From the NCBI RefSeq assembly GCF_900114215.1, contig NZ_FOSG01000001.1:1-64000 (forward strand): a stretch of DNA of 64,000 bases, in the 5' to 3' direction. Positions 37,897 through 47,150 of the stretch are shown piece after piece (positions within the stretch are counted from its first letter, which is position 1; each line of letters starts with the position of its first letter). The translations under genes and the position numbers were made by a program. The notes under the pieces were generated by a model. The model did no database searches. It saw only the letters and a program-made list of their open reading frames with translations, and had not been told where the DNA came from. The stretch comes from Streptomyces mangrovi (GTDB taxonomy: Bacteria > Actinomycetota > Actinomycetes > Streptomycetales > Streptomycetaceae).

Positions 37897-39093
37897 CTAC
37901 CCGTCGAGCTGTCCGACGGTGGCGATGGACGGGCCGCGCCTGGTCCGCTCGTGACGGGCGACCGCCTCCGCGTCGCGCAGCACACGCACCGCGTTCCCCC
38001 AGGTGAGCTTGGCGAGATCGGCCTCGGACCAGCGGCGGTCCAGCAACTCGGCCACCAGGTGCGGATATCCGGACACATCGCTCAGATCGGACGGGGTGAA
38101 GGCCGTGCCGTCGAAGTCGCCGCCGATGCCGATGTGGTCGATGCCCGCGACCTCGCGCATGTGGTCCAGGTGGTCGGCGACCGTCGCCGCCGTGGCGACC
38201 GGGCGCGGATTGGCCTCCTCGTAGGCGCGCTGGACCGCCAGGCCCCTCTCCGTGCCGTCCAGGGGGTGAAGGCCGTGGGCACGCATGTTCTCGTCGGCGG
38301 CCTCGGTCCAGGCGACGGCGGCGGGCAGCACGAACTTCGGCACGAATGTGGCCATCGCCACACCGCCGTTGACCGGAAGCCGCTCCAGCACCTCGTCGGG
38401 GATGTTGCGCGGGTGGTCGCACACCGCACGGGCCGAGGAGTGCGAGAAGACCACCGGAGCCGTCGTCACGCGCAGGGCGTCGCGCATGGTGGCGGGCGCC
38501 ACATGGGAGAGGTCCACCAGCATGCCCAGCCGGTTCATCTCCTTCACGACCTCCTCGCCGAAGCGGGTCAGGCCGTCGTGACGCGGGGCGTCGGTGGCCG
38601 AGTCCGCCCAGTCGATGGTGTCGTTGTGGGTGAGTGTCATGTAGCGCACGCCCAGCCGGTACAGGGCGCGCAGTGTGGCCAGGGAGTTGTTGATGGAGTG
38701 GCCGCCCTCGGCGCCCATCAGGGAGGCGATGCGGCCCTCGGCGCGGGCCGCCTCCATGTCGTCGGCGGTGAGGGCGAGCCTGAGGTCGGCCGGGTGGCGG
38801 TCGGCCAGCCGCCGCACCACGTCGATCTGCTCCAGGCAGGCGCTGACGGCGGCGTCGCCCGTCAGGTCGGTGCGCACGTAGACCGACCAGAACTGCGCGC
38901 CCACCCCGCCCGCGCGCAGCCGCGGGATGTCGGTGTGCAGATGGGCCGACTGGTCGCCGGCGATGTCGCGCCGGTCGAGGTCGTAACCCACCTGCTCGCG
39001 CAGCGCCCACGGCAGGTCGTTGTGGCCGTCGGCGACGGGATGGGCCTCCAGCAGCGCCCTGGCCCGGGCCAGCAGCTCGGCGGAGTGACCCAT
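37897..39093 (-). CDS. Membrane dipeptidase family (M19) peptidase
   Basis: The 398-residue protein belongs to family M19 (renal dipeptidase type), binuclear zinc enzymes that split dipeptides. Zinc ligands are visible in [12 protein letters not shown] (His and Asp), [10 protein letters not shown] (Glu), VDLSHVAP (His) and [11 protein letters not shown] (His), and IGIGGDFDG lies near the C-terminus. No signal peptide is seen, so it is probably cytoplasmic. Its ATG at 39093 is one base after the purE stop codon, so it is translationally coupled to purE. The pairing with purine synthesis has no obvious reason. Confidence 0.92.
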   Translation of the reverse strand: MGHSAELLARARALLEAHPVADGHNDLPWALREQVGYDLDRRDIAGDQSAHLHTDIPRLRAGGVGAQFWSVYVRTDLTGDAAVSACLEQIDVVRRLADRHPADLRLALTADDMEAARAEGRIASLMGAEGGHSINNSLATLRALYRLGVRYMTLTHNDTIDWADSATDAPRHDGLTRFGEEVVKEMNRLGMLVDLSHVAPATMRDALRVTTAPVVFSHSSARAVCDHPRNIPDEVLERLPVNGGVAMATFVPKFVLPAAVAWTEAADENMRAHGLHPLDGTERGLAVQRAYEEANPRPVATAATVADHLDHMREVAGIDHIGIGGDFDGTAFTPSDLSDVSGYPHLVAELLDRRWSEADLAKLTWGNAVRVLRDAEAVARHERTRRGPSIATVGQLDG

Positions 39094-39094
39094 C

Positions 39095-39646
39095 TCACCT
39101 GCCTCCGAAGCCGAACCCGGCGCCGCCCGCGGCGGCCTTGCTCCGCAGCCGCCTGCCCTTCTCCCGCGCCTGCTCCCTCAGCTCCGCCTGGAACCGCTCC
39201 ATGCGCTCGCGCAGCTCCTCGTCGTGGGCCGCCAGAATGCGGACCGCCAGCAGGCCCGCGTTGCGCGCGCCGCCGACCGAGACCGTGGCGACCGGGACCC
39301 CGGCGGGCATCTGGACGATCGACAGCAGGGAGTCCATGCCGTCCAGGTGCCGCAGCGGCACGGGCACGCCGATCACCGGCAGCGGGGTGACGGAGGCGAG
39401 CATGCCCGGCAGGTGGGCCGCTCCCCCGGCGCCCGCGATGACCGCCTTCAGCCCGCGTCCGGCCGCCTCGTCGCCGTAGGCGATCATCTCGTGCGGCATG
39501 CGGTGGGCGGAGACGACGTCGACCTCGTAGGGGATCTCGAACTCGTCCAGGGCCTCGGCCGCGGCCTCCATGACGGGCCAGTCCGAGTCGGATCCCATGA
39601 CGATCCCCACGGCGGGGGCGGATGCGGGGCTGGGGGCGTTGCTCAT
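39095..39646 (-). CDS. purE: N5-carboxyaminoimidazole ribonucleotide mutase
   Basis: PurE moves the carboxyl group of N5-CAIR to give CAIR in purine synthesis, working after PurK. The 183-residue protein has [30 protein letters not shown] and [25 protein letters not shown], the family's substrate-binding loops. The last 20 residues ([18 protein letters not shown]) are an unconserved Gly/Ala tail. It overlaps the purK stop by four bases (39643-39646) and is followed by the dipeptidase one base after its stop, so all three are likely one operon. Confidence 0.96.
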   Translation of the reverse strand: MSNAPSPASAPAVGIVMGSDSDWPVMEAAAEALDEFEIPYEVDVVSAHRMPHEMIAYGDEAAGRGLKAVIAGAGGAAHLPGMLASVTPLPVIGVPVPLRHLDGMDSLLSIVQMPAGVPVATVSVGGARNAGLLAVRILAAHDEELRERMERFQAELREQAREKGRRLRSKAAAGGAGFGFGGR

Positions 39647-40842
39647 TCGGTGATGGTCCCTCGCAGATAGGCGGCGGCGTGGGCGGCGCGCTCGCGTACG
39701 TCCGCCAGGTCGTCGCCGTAGGTGTTGACGTGGCCGACCTTGCGGCCGGGCTTCACGTCCTTGCCGTACATGTGGATCTTCAGCCGCGGGTCACGGGCCA
39801 TGCAGTGGAGATAGCCCTGGTACATGTCGGGGTAGTCGCCGCCGAGCACGTTGGCCATCACCGTCCACGGCGCGCGGGGGCGCGGATCGCCCAGCGGCAG
39901 GTCGAGCACGGCCCGCAGGTGGTTGGCGAACTGGGAGGTGACCGCGCCGTCCTGGGTCCAGTGGCCGCTGTTGTGGGGGCGCATGGCCAGCTCGTTGACC
40001 AGGACACGGCCGTCGCGGGTCTCGAACAGCTCCACCGCCAGGTGCCCGATCACACCCAGCTCCCCCGCGATCGCCAGCGCCATCTCCTGGGCGTGGGCGG
40101 ACAGCTCCGGCGACAGGCCGGGGGCCGGGGCGATCACGGTGTCGCACACTCCGTCCACCTGGATCGACTCCACCACCGGATAGGCCACGGCCTGGCCGTG
40201 CGGGGAGCGCACCACGTTGGCCGCCAGCTCGCGGACGTAGTCCACCTTCTCCTCGGCCAGCACCGGCACGCCCGCCCGGAACGGCTCGGCGGCCTCGGCC
40301 TCGGAGGACACCACCCACACGCCCTTGCCGTCGTAGCCGCCGCGGACGGTCTTGAGGACGACCGGCCGGCCCTCCCCTTCCCGCGCCTCCCCTTCCCGCG
40401 CGGCCCCTTCCCGCGCGGCTCCTTCCCGCGCGGCTCCTTCCCGCGCGAACCGCATGACGTCGGCCGGGTCCGCGACGATCCGGTGCCGGGGGCAGGGGAC
40501 GCCGATCTCGCTCAGCCGCGCCCGCATCACGCCCTTGTCCTGCGCGTGCACCAGCGCGTCGGGCCCGGGCCGCACCGGAATGCCCTCCGCCTCCAGGGCG
40601 CGCAGATGCCCGGTGGGCACATGCTCGTGGTCGAACGTGATCACGTCACAGCCGCGGGCGAAGGCGCGCAGGGTGTCCAGATCGCGGTAGTCGCCGACGA
40701 CGACGTCGCGGGCCACCTGGGCCGCGGAGTCCTGCGGAGTGTCACTGAGCAGCTTGAACCTGATGCCGAGGGGGATGCCCGCCTCGTGCGTCATCCGCGC
40801 GAGCTGCCCGCCGCCGACCATGCCGATCACAGGAAATGTCAC
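39643..40842 (-). CDS. purK: N5-carboxyaminoimidazole ribonucleotide synthase
   Basis: PurK carboxylates aminoimidazole ribonucleotide with ATP and bicarbonate. The 399-residue ATP-grasp protein starts [20 protein letters not shown] and shows [26 protein letters not shown] and [14 protein letters not shown] (metal-binding Glu, Asn). A five-copy, 5-residue repeat ([10 protein letters not shown]) is inserted about residue 135, just before the ATP-binding PVVLKT strand. It is not expected in PurK. The ATG at 40842 begins the operon purK-purE-dipeptidase, and it is divergent from gtrA, with 132 bases between. Confidence 0.95.
   Translation of the reverse strand: MTFPVIGMVGGGQLARMTHEAGIPLGIRFKLLSDTPQDSAAQVARDVVVGDYRDLDTLRAFARGCDVITFDHEHVPTGHLRALEAEGIPVRPGPDALVHAQDKGVMRARLSEIGVPCPRHRIVADPADVMRFAREGAAREGAAREGAAREGEAREGEGRPVVLKTVRGGYDGKGVWVVSSEAEAAEPFRAGVPVLAEEKVDYVRELAANVVRSPHGQAVAYPVVESIQVDGVCDTVIAPAPGLSPELSAHAQEMALAIAGELGVIGHLAVELFETRDGRVLVNELAMRPHNSGHWTQDGAVTSQFANHLRAVLDLPLGDPRPRAPWTVMANVLGGDYPDMYQGYLHCMARDPRLKIHMYGKDVKPGRKVGHVNTYGDDLADVRERAAHAAAYLRGTITE
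40371..40445 (-). repeat. 15-bp tandem array inside purK
   Basis: Five head-to-tail copies of a 15-base unit, CGGCTCCTTCCCGCG on the plus strand with variants, run from 40371 to 40445. Two of the five copies are identical neighbours (40416-40445). They encode the REGAA repeats and keep the frame. Confidence 0.9.
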
Positions 40843-40974
40843 GTCCGTAGCCTATCGGCCGGACGGCGGGTACCCGGCGCGGTACGGGGCCGTGACTAGC
40901 ATGGCGGACCGAGACGCGACGGCGGGCCCCGCAGGGCCGCGCGAGAGCCGAGAGAACGGGGCGAGTGGGTCACT

Positions 40975-41517
40975 ATGGGCGAACGGCGCGTACCGCGCTG
41001 CAGGCTGCTGCGGCTACGGCGTGAGCTGGCCAAGTTCGGCGCGGTGGGGGCCTTCGGCTTCCTCGTCAACGTGGCCGTCTTCAACCTCTGCATCCACGGC
41101 CTGGGCCTGGCGCCGGTGCGCTCGGGGGTGATGGCGACCGCGGTCGCCATCGGGACCAACTACCTGGGCAACCGCTACTGGACCTACCGGCACACCGACA
41201 AGAGCCGGATGCACCGCGAGGCCGGCCTGTTCACGCTGTTCAGCGGCATCGGCCTGGTGATCGAGAACGGCGCGCTGGCCGTCTCGCACTACGGGCTGGA
41301 CCTGACCTCGCCGCTGGCCGACAACATCGCCAGGAACGTCGTCGGGCTCGGCGTCGCCACCGTCTTCCGCTTCTGGGCGTACCGCACCTGGGTCTTCCGC
41401 GGGGAGCGCCGGGTTTCCGGCGGCCGCGAGGGGCGTACGGCGTCAATCCCCCGCCGGCGGCTCGTCGGCCTCACGGCTGAGGAAGAGCGCGAAGACCGGC
41501 GGGCACTGCTGAAGTAG
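40975..41517 (+). CDS. GtrA family membrane protein
   Basis: The 180-residue protein has four membrane segments (FGAVGAFGFLVNVAVFNLCI, SGVMATAVAIGTNYLGNRYW, LFTLFSGIGLVIENGALAV, IARNVVGLGVATVFRFWAY) and the FRFWAYRTWVF end of the GtrA family. GtrA-like proteins are thought to help move lipid-linked sugars across the membrane or act with glycosyltransferases. In mycobacteria a gtrA gene is also beside purK (Rv3277). The ATG at 40975 was taken. Its 3' end overlaps the convergent histidine kinase gene by 75 bases (41443-41517). Confidence 0.9.
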   Translation: MGERRVPRCRLLRLRRELAKFGAVGAFGFLVNVAVFNLCIHGLGLAPVRSGVMATAVAIGTNYLGNRYWTYRHTDKSRMHREAGLFTLFSGIGLVIENGALAVSHYGLDLTSPLADNIARNVVGLGVATVFRFWAYRTWVFRGERRVSGGREGRTASIPRRRLVGLTAEEEREDRRALLK

Positions 41518-42774
41518 CTCCAGGCGCCCCCCATCGGCCTCCGCCAGGTCGCGGGCGACGGCCAGGCCCAGGCCCGTGGAGTTGCGCCCGCTGACCGTGC
41601 GCTCGAACACCCTCGACCCCAGCTCCGGATCGACGCCCGGCCCCTCGTCCGTCACCTCGACCACCACCTGGTTCCCGGCGATCCGGGTGCGCAGGGCGAC
41701 CGCGCCGCCACCGTGCATCAGGGCGTTCTCGATGAGCGTGGCCAGCACCTGGGCCACCGCCCCCGGGGTGCCCACCGCCCGCAGGCCCTGGCGGCCGGAG
41801 CGGACGACGGCCCGGCCCGCCTTGCGGTACGCCGGGCGCCACTCCTCGATCTGCTGCTTGACCACCTCGTCCAGGTCGAAGCCCACCGCGGAGCCCGAGC
41901 GGGGGTCACGCGAGTTGGTCAGCAGCCGCTGCACCACGTCGGTCAGCCGCTCCACCTGGGCGAGGCCGACCAGTGCCTCCTCCCGGATGGTGGAGGCGGC
42001 CGCCCGGTCGGCGCCGGTGGTGTCCCCGGCACCCCCGGTACCCCCGGTACCCCCGGCAGCGGGGGTCTCGATGGCGTCGGCCGCCGCGACGATCTCCTCC
42101 AGCCGCATGGACAGCGCGGTCAGGGGGGTGCGCAGCTGGTGGGAGGCGTCCGCGGCGAGCCGCCGCTCGGCGGTGAGCATCCGGGCGATCCGCTCGGCAC
42201 TGGCGTCCAGCACGTCCGCCACCCGGTCCAGCTCGGGCACGCCGTAGCGCCGGTGGCGGGGGCGGGGGTCGCCGGAGCCGAGGCGCTCGGCGGTCTCGGC
42301 GAGGTCGGTGAGGGGGGCCGCGACACGGCGGCCCTGCTGCACCGCCAGGAGCACCGCCGCTATCACCGCCAGCAGCGCCACCGCCAGGATGATCAGCAGA
42401 GTCCGGCCCACCTCCTCGCGGACCCGGTCGTCGTCCTGCCGGACGGTGACGGTGACGCCGCCCGGCTCGGTCGCGCGCCCCTCGATGGCCCCCTCGCCGG
42501 GGCGCTCGCCCAGCTCGATGGGCGGCTGCCCGGGCAGCTCGATGCGGACGTGACGGTCGTGGGGGACCTGGGAGCGCATGGAGGCGGCGGTCACGCTCTC
42601 CTCGGCGACCAGGCGGCTCTCGACGACCGAGACCAGCCGTGCGGCGTCGGAGCGGACGCTCTCGTGGGCGCTCTCCTCGATGGTGCGGGTCTCGACGATC
42701 ACCAGGGAGACCCCGAAGACCGCGATCACGACGAGGACCACGGCCAGCGTGGAGTTGATCAGACGTCTGCGCAT
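41443..42774 (-). CDS. Sensor histidine kinase
   Basis: The 443-residue membrane kinase has a first membrane segment (STLAVVLVVIAVFGVSLVIV, about 8-27), an extracytoplasmic sensor region of about 95 residues, and a second segment (LLIILAVALLAVIAAVLLAV, 126-145). Then come a HAMP linker and the HisKA motif DASHQLRTPLTAL, with the phosphorylated His at residue 212. The ATPase domain contains LIENALMHGG, VTDEGPGVDP and STGLGLAVARDLAEADGG. A Gly/Thr-rich run (GGTGGTGGAGDTTGAD) interrupts the dimerisation helix region. It pairs with the response regulator gene upstream, 105 bases away. The signal is unknown. Confidence 0.93.
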   Translation of the reverse strand: MRRRLINSTLAVVLVVIAVFGVSLVIVETRTIEESAHESVRSDAARLVSVVESRLVAEESVTAASMRSQVPHDRHVRIELPGQPPIELGERPGEGAIEGRATEPGGVTVTVRQDDDRVREEVGRTLLIILAVALLAVIAAVLLAVQQGRRVAAPLTDLAETAERLGSGDPRPRHRRYGVPELDRVADVLDASAERIARMLTAERRLAADASHQLRTPLTALSMRLEEIVAAADAIETPAAGGTGGTGGAGDTTGADRAAASTIREEALVGLAQVERLTDVVQRLLTNSRDPRSGSAVGFDLDEVVKQQIEEWRPAYRKAGRAVVRSGRQGLRAVGTPGAVAQVLATLIENALMHGGGAVALRTRIAGNQVVVEVTDEGPGVDPELGSRVFERTVSGRNSTGLGLAVARDLAEADGGRLELLQQCPPVFALFLSREADEPPAGD

Positions 42775-42879
42775 GGCGGCGCCGGCCCTTCATGGTGTCG
42801 CTGCGGTCTTCGCGTGTCTTCGCGTGTCTTCGCGGTGTCTTCGGCTTCTTCGGCGGGCCCGCGCGGGAGACGGCCGCCG

Positions 42880-43557
42880 TCAGTCCTTCTCGAAGCGGAA
42901 GCCGACGCCGCGGACCGTGGCGATGTAGCGGGGGTTGGCCGCGTCGTCGCCGAGCTTCTTGCGCAGCCATGAGATGTGCATGTCGAGGGTCTTCGTGGAC
43001 GACCACCAGGTGGTGTCCCAGACCTCGCGCATCAGCTGGTCGCGGGTGACGACACGGCCGGCGTCGCGCACCAGCACCCGCAGCAGGTCGAACTCCTTCG
43101 CCGTGAGCTGTAGCTCCTCCTCCCCCATCCACGCCCGGTGCGACTCGACGTCGATGCGCACACCGTGGGTGGCGGCGGGCTGTACGGGCTCGACGGCGCC
43201 CCGCCGCAGCAGTGCCCGCACCCGGGCGAGCAGCTCGGCCAGCCGGAACGGCTTGGTGACGTAGTCGTCGGCGCCCGCGTCCAGGCCGACGACGGTGTCC
43301 ACCTCGTCGGCACGCGCGGTCAGCACCAGGACGGGGAAGGTGTGCCCCTCGTTGCGCAGCCGGCGGCAGACCTCCAGTCCGTCCATACCGGGCAGACCGA
43401 GGTCGAGCACGACCAGGTCGATGTCGCCGTGCCGGCCGGCGTCGAGCGCGCCGGGACCGTCCTCGCGCACCTCGACCTCGTACCCTTCGCGGCGCAGGGC
43501 TCGGGCCAGTGGCTCCGAGATGGAGGCGTCATCCTCGGCGAGCAGTACTCGGGTCAT
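42880..43557 (-). CDS. OmpR/PhoB-type response regulator
   Basis: The 225-residue regulator starts MTRVLLAEDDASISEPLARAL at 43555-43557. The receiver has acidic residues Asp9 and Asp10, the phosphoacceptor Asp52 (VLDLGLPGMDG) and the TKPF lysine. The C-terminal winged helix ends SSTKTLDMHISWLRKKLGDDAANPRYIATVRGVGFRFEK. It acts with the adjacent histidine kinase. Targets cannot be told. In the gap to the kinase there are tandem CTTCGCGTGT repeats (about 42806-42835). Confidence 0.95.
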   Translation of the reverse strand: MTRVLLAEDDASISEPLARALRREGYEVEVREDGPGALDAGRHGDIDLVVLDLGLPGMDGLEVCRRLRNEGHTFPVLVLTARADEVDTVVGLDAGADDYVTKPFRLAELLARVRALLRRGAVEPVQPAATHGVRIDVESHRAWMGEEELQLTAKEFDLLRVLVRDAGRVVTRDQLMREVWDTTWWSSTKTLDMHISWLRKKLGDDAANPRYIATVRGVGFRFEKD

Positions 43558-43974
43558 GGCCTGATGGTAGACCTCGCCCCGGCGGCTCCGGCGGGGCCGC
43601 CGGGAACCCGGGCGGCCCCGCCCCGGTTCCCGGAAGGACGTGTGACATGCGCCTCTGACCGCCCGCCGCCGGCCGGGTGCGCGGAAGACGGTGTCGTACT
43701 CTGGCCGAGGCGCCGTCCGGAATCCGGCGGCCCTTGGCGCGGTGACGCGCCGGGGCCCGTCGCCGAGGAACCCCCTGTACACACCCCGTACGCGGGGGCG
43801 TCCCGGAAGCCGGTCCGTCCGTGGCCCGCGAGGTCCCGGACGCGCGGCGGCGCCGCAGGAACTGTCGGCCGGGAGCGGACACGCGCGGACGGGGGCGCGG
43901 AGCCGGGCCGACCACCCGCCCGGGCGCGTGCGCACCACATCGCGCGCGTCCCGACCGAGCAAGGAACCACCACC
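43558..43974. other. Divergent region between the response regulator and the peptide transporter
   Basis: No gene is supported in these 417 bases. They contain a strong hairpin with 10-bp arms (43592-43601 and 43611-43620) close to the response regulator start, then GC-rich sequence leading to the transporter ribosome site (AAGGAA at 43961). Either side could hold the promoters. Confidence 0.5.
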
Positions 43975-45474
43975 ATGGCGTCCAGCCTGACGAAGGACTC
44001 CGTCGGCAGCACCGACAAGACCTTCTTCGGCCACCCCCGCGGTCTGGCCACACTCTTCATGACGGAGATGTGGGAGCGCTTCTCCTGGTACGGAATGCGC
44101 GCCATCCTCGTCCTCTACCTGATCGCGGGCGTACTCGAAGGCCCCCTCGCGGGCCGCGAGGCCCTCGCCGCGGCGATCTACGGCGTCTACAACGCCGTCG
44201 TCTACATGGCCGCCATGCCCGGCGGCTGGGTCGCCGACCGCCTGTGGGGCGCGCGCAAGGCGGTCCTGGTCGGCGGCATCGTCATCGCGCTGGGCCACTA
44301 CACGCTGGCGATCCCGTCCGATGTGGCGTTCTTCACCGGGCTCGGCCTGATCGCGGTCGGCACCGGCCTGCTCAAGCCGAACATCTCCGCGATGGTCGGC
44401 GGCCTCTACGAGGGCCAGTCCAGCGCCCGCCGCGACGCCGGCTTCACGATCTTCTACATGTCGATCAACATCGGCGCCATGTTCGCGCCGCTGGTGGTCG
44501 GCTACCTCGGCGAGAACGTCGACTGGCACCTGGGCTTCGCCGTCGCCGGCGTCGGCATGACGCTGGCCGTGATCCAGTACGTCCTGGGCGGCCGGTACCT
44601 CGGCGACGTGGGCCGCCACCCCGGCACTCCGGCCACGCCGGAGGAGAAGCGCGCGGTGCTGCGCAAGGTGGCGCTGTGGACCGGCCTGGCCGCCGCGGCA
44701 CTGCTGGTGGACCTGGCGCTGGGCACGTACGACATCGAGCACATCGTCAACTTCCTGGCCGTCCTCGGCGTCGTCGTCCCCGTCCTGTACTTCGCCTCGA
44801 TGTACCGGAACCCGGAGCTGACCGAGCAGGACCGCCCGCGCGTCAAGGCGTTCGTGTGGTTCTTCGTCACCGCCGTGCTGTTCTGGATGATCTACGACCA
44901 GTCCGGTTCGCTGCTGACGATCTTCGCGAACAACGACACCGACCGCACGATCGGCGGCTGGGAGTTCCCGGCCTCCTGGTTCCAGTCGGTCAACCCGGTC
45001 ATGATCATCGTTCTGGCGCCGCTGTTCGCGACCCTGTGGGTGTGGCTGGCCAAGCGCGACCGCGAGCCCGGCGCGCCGATGAAGTTCGCCCTGGCGATGC
45101 TGCTCATCGGCGGCTCCTTCGGCCTGATGGGCCTGGCGGGCGCCGCCGCGGCGAACAGCGAGACGGGCAGGGTCACCGTCTTCTGGCTGCTGAGCGTGTA
45201 CCTGCTGCAGACCCTCGGCGAGCTGTGCCTGTCCCCGGTGGGCCTGTCGCTGTCGACGAAGCTGGCCCCGAAGCGGTTCGTCGGCCAGATCATGGGTCTG
45301 TGGTTCCTCGCCACCGCCACCGGCAACGCCCTCAACGGCTGGGCGACCCAGCTCAACGAGCCGATGGGCGACGTGGCGTACTACACCATGTGGGGCGTGG
45401 TCGCCGTGGCCGCGGGCCTCGCCTTCATGACGGCCGGGAAGCGGATCCGGGCCCTGATGGGCGGCGTGAAGTAA
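43975..45474 (+). CDS. POT/PTR family peptide MFS transporter
   Basis: The 499-residue protein is a proton-coupled oligopeptide transporter of the PTR2 family. The first signature is the ERFSWYGMRAILVLYL segment, which holds the ExxER-like motif (EMWERFSWYG). The second is FTIFYMSINIGAMFAPLVVGYLGE, near 160-185. The third, near the second half, is QTLGELCLSPVGLSLSTKLAP. About 12-14 membrane segments are evident. The ATG at 43975 was used; AAGGAA is upstream. It is probably a single gene ended by the hairpin at 45541. Confidence 0.95.
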   Translation: MASSLTKDSVGSTDKTFFGHPRGLATLFMTEMWERFSWYGMRAILVLYLIAGVLEGPLAGREALAAAIYGVYNAVVYMAAMPGGWVADRLWGARKAVLVGGIVIALGHYTLAIPSDVAFFTGLGLIAVGTGLLKPNISAMVGGLYEGQSSARRDAGFTIFYMSINIGAMFAPLVVGYLGENVDWHLGFAVAGVGMTLAVIQYVLGGRYLGDVGRHPGTPATPEEKRAVLRKVALWTGLAAAALLVDLALGTYDIEHIVNFLAVLGVVVPVLYFASMYRNPELTEQDRPRVKAFVWFFVTAVLFWMIYDQSGSLLTIFANNDTDRTIGGWEFPASWFQSVNPVMIIVLAPLFATLWVWLAKRDREPGAPMKFALAMLLIGGSFGLMGLAGAAAANSETGRVTVFWLLSVYLLQTLGELCLSPVGLSLSTKLAPKRFVGQIMGLWFLATATGNALNGWATQLNEPMGDVAYYTMWGVVAVAAGLAFMTAGKRIRALMGGVK

Positions 45475-45540
45475 CGCTCCCGGGGCCTCCGGGGTCCTGG
45501 GGGTCCTGGGGGTCTTGGGGTCCTTGCCCATCCCGTACGG

Positions 45541-45585
45541 ACGAGCCGGGTCCCGGTCCTGTGACAGGACCGGAACCCGGCTCGT
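45541..45585. terminator. Long hairpin after the peptide transporter gene
   Basis: Positions 45541-45561 pair with 45565-45585 over 21 bases with a single mismatch and a three-base loop. It is 67 bases past the transporter stop and could also serve the convergent anti-sigma gene. Confidence 0.75.
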
Positions 45586-45751
45586 CGGCTGTCTGCGGGG
45601 GCCCGCCGTCCCCTCCATGTGCCCTACCCCTGGTCGTCCGCGGTCCGCTTCCCGGCGGGCGTGTCCGGACACGAGTGCGCCGAGTCCCGAGCGGGACCCG
45701 GCGGTGGGGATCGTACTTCCGGCGGGGCCGGCTGAAGGGGCGGCCCGGCTC

Positions 45752-46267
45752 TCAGTCCGCGTCCGGCCCGGCCAGTTCGGCCCAGACCGTCTTCCCGGCC
45801 GTACCGTCCGGATGGCGCACCACGCCCCAGTCCAGGCAGAGCCGCTGGACGATGAACATGCCGTGCCCGCCGGGCCGCCCGGGGCGGTGCGGGGTACGGG
45901 GCGAGGGGAGGCCGGTGCCGCGGTCGGCCACCTCGATCCTCAGCAGTTTGGGGCCGCAGCCTATGCGCACCTCTTCCGGCCCGTCGGCGTGCAGGCAGGC
46001 GTTCGTCACCAGCTCGGAGACAACGAGCAGGGCGTCTTCGGCGGCGGCGCGCTGCTCGGGGCCGACCGCGGGCAGCCAACCCCAGTCGTGAAGCGCCTGG
46101 CGGGTGAAGTCACGTGCACGGGGGACCGCACCGCTCGCCCCCATGAGTCGCAGCCTCCGTACCTGGCGCATCTCGCGCACCTGACCGACCGGTGCGGCCG
46201 CGGCCGCGGCGGTGCCCTCCGGCTCCGGGCCGCGGTCGCCCGCCGGTTGCGGCCGGGTGGTGCTCAT
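45752..46267 (-). CDS. prsI: Anti-sigma factor, RsbW-like ATP-binding protein (PrsI-like)
   Basis: The 171-residue protein is a GHKL ATPase/kinase of the RsbW/SpoIIAB type. It binds and inhibits a sigma factor and phosphorylates its anti-anti-sigma partner. The N-box is ELVTNACLHA (Glu85, Asn89), the G1 box is VADRGTGLPSP and GGHGMFIVQRLCLDWG forms the ATP lid. The N-terminus is Pro/Ala/Glu-rich. Together with the STAS protein and sigma factor that follow, the set resembles PrsI/ArsI/SigI of S. coelicolor; the symbol is inferred from that order. A 243-base gap separates it from the STAS gene. Confidence 0.85.
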   Translation of the reverse strand: MSTTRPQPAGDRGPEPEGTAAAAAAPVGQVREMRQVRRLRLMGASGAVPRARDFTRQALHDWGWLPAVGPEQRAAAEDALLVVSELVTNACLHADGPEEVRIGCGPKLLRIEVADRGTGLPSPRTPHRPGRPGGHGMFIVQRLCLDWGVVRHPDGTAGKTVWAELAGPDAD

Positions 46268-46510
46268 CAGTGCTTCACCTCACCGGTTGACCAGTTCGTC
46301 GGTCTTCGCCTGGTCTGCGAACAACTGTTTCGGAGGGATTCCAGGGAGTCTCCTGCCCTGCGCGGGCGGGAGAACACCCGTCCGTCGGGACGGAATCGCG
46401 CTCGGACGTAACACTCTGGTCACGGGCCGGCACGCGGGCGGTCCGCACGACCTCGCGCCCGTACGACCTGAGAACCGCTCCGCCGGAACCACGCGGCCGA
46501 GGCCGCACGG

Positions 46511-46894
46511 TCAGGGCTGCGGGGTCTCCTTCAGCGCGTCGGCCAGGCTCTCGTGCAGGGTGAACACGCCGTCGGCGCCGGTGATCTCGAACACCCTCGC
46601 GACGACCGGCCGCATTCCGGCCAGGTGGATCCCTCCTCCGGCCGCCTCGGCCTTGAGCCTGGCGCCCAGGAGGACGTTGAGTCCGGTGGAGTCGCAGAAC
46701 TCCAGCTTCGAGCAGTCCACGACGAGCAGCCTGTCCCCGTCCTCCAGCGAGCGCTCCAGCGGTTCTCGCAGCAGATCGGCGGTGTGGTGGTCGAGCTCGC
46801 CGTCAGGCGTCACCACCAGGCTCGCGCCGTGGCGCTGTACGTCGACCGTCAGTCGACCCCGGTGGCTGGTGCTGCCGGGCACCCCGCGGTCCAT
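46511..46894 (-). CDS. arsI: Anti-anti-sigma factor, STAS domain (ArsI-like)
   Basis: The 127-residue STAS protein is expected to bind the anti-sigma factor when unphosphorylated and so release the sigma factor. The phosphorylation site is visible in LEFCDSTGLNVLL (Ser69), and LVVTPDGELDHHTADLLREPLE is the N-terminal strand-helix. The start is the ATG at 46892-46894 (GAAGGGG upstream); a GTG six bases earlier is too close to that site. It is divergent from the sigma gene, with 256 bases between. Confidence 0.87.
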   Translation of the reverse strand: MDRGVPGSTSHRGRLTVDVQRHGASLVVTPDGELDHHTADLLREPLERSLEDGDRLLVVDCSKLEFCDSTGLNVLLGARLKAEAAGGGIHLAGMRPVVARVFEITGADGVFTLHESLADALKETPQP

Positions 46895-46949
46895 GTACAC
46901 CCCTTCAACATTCCCAGTAACCGATCACTGCCGTCCGGACATGGACGTT

Positions 46950-46977
46950 CGAACCCTACGCCCTTACAGCCGCAACC
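46950..46977 (-). promoter_or_regulatory. Possible group-3 sigma promoter of the STAS gene
   Basis: On the minus strand GGTT (46974-46977) and GGGTTC (46951-46956) lie 17 bases apart. The pattern resembles the GTTT and GGGTA boxes used by SigB/SigF-type factors, so the cassette may be autoregulated. The match is weak. Confidence 0.3.
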
Positions 46978-47150
46978 GGTAGCCGCGCAACCAGCACATC
47001 AGGGCATATTCGGGCATCCAGCACTTGCCATCCTCCCTCGGGAGCAGGTAGGCGTAGGAGGGACCACTAAAACACGTCGGCTTGGAGGCGCCGCACCCCG
47101 TAGTGCAGGAACGGCTTCGGCAGCCATACGCCGAAAACGATGGAGGCACC

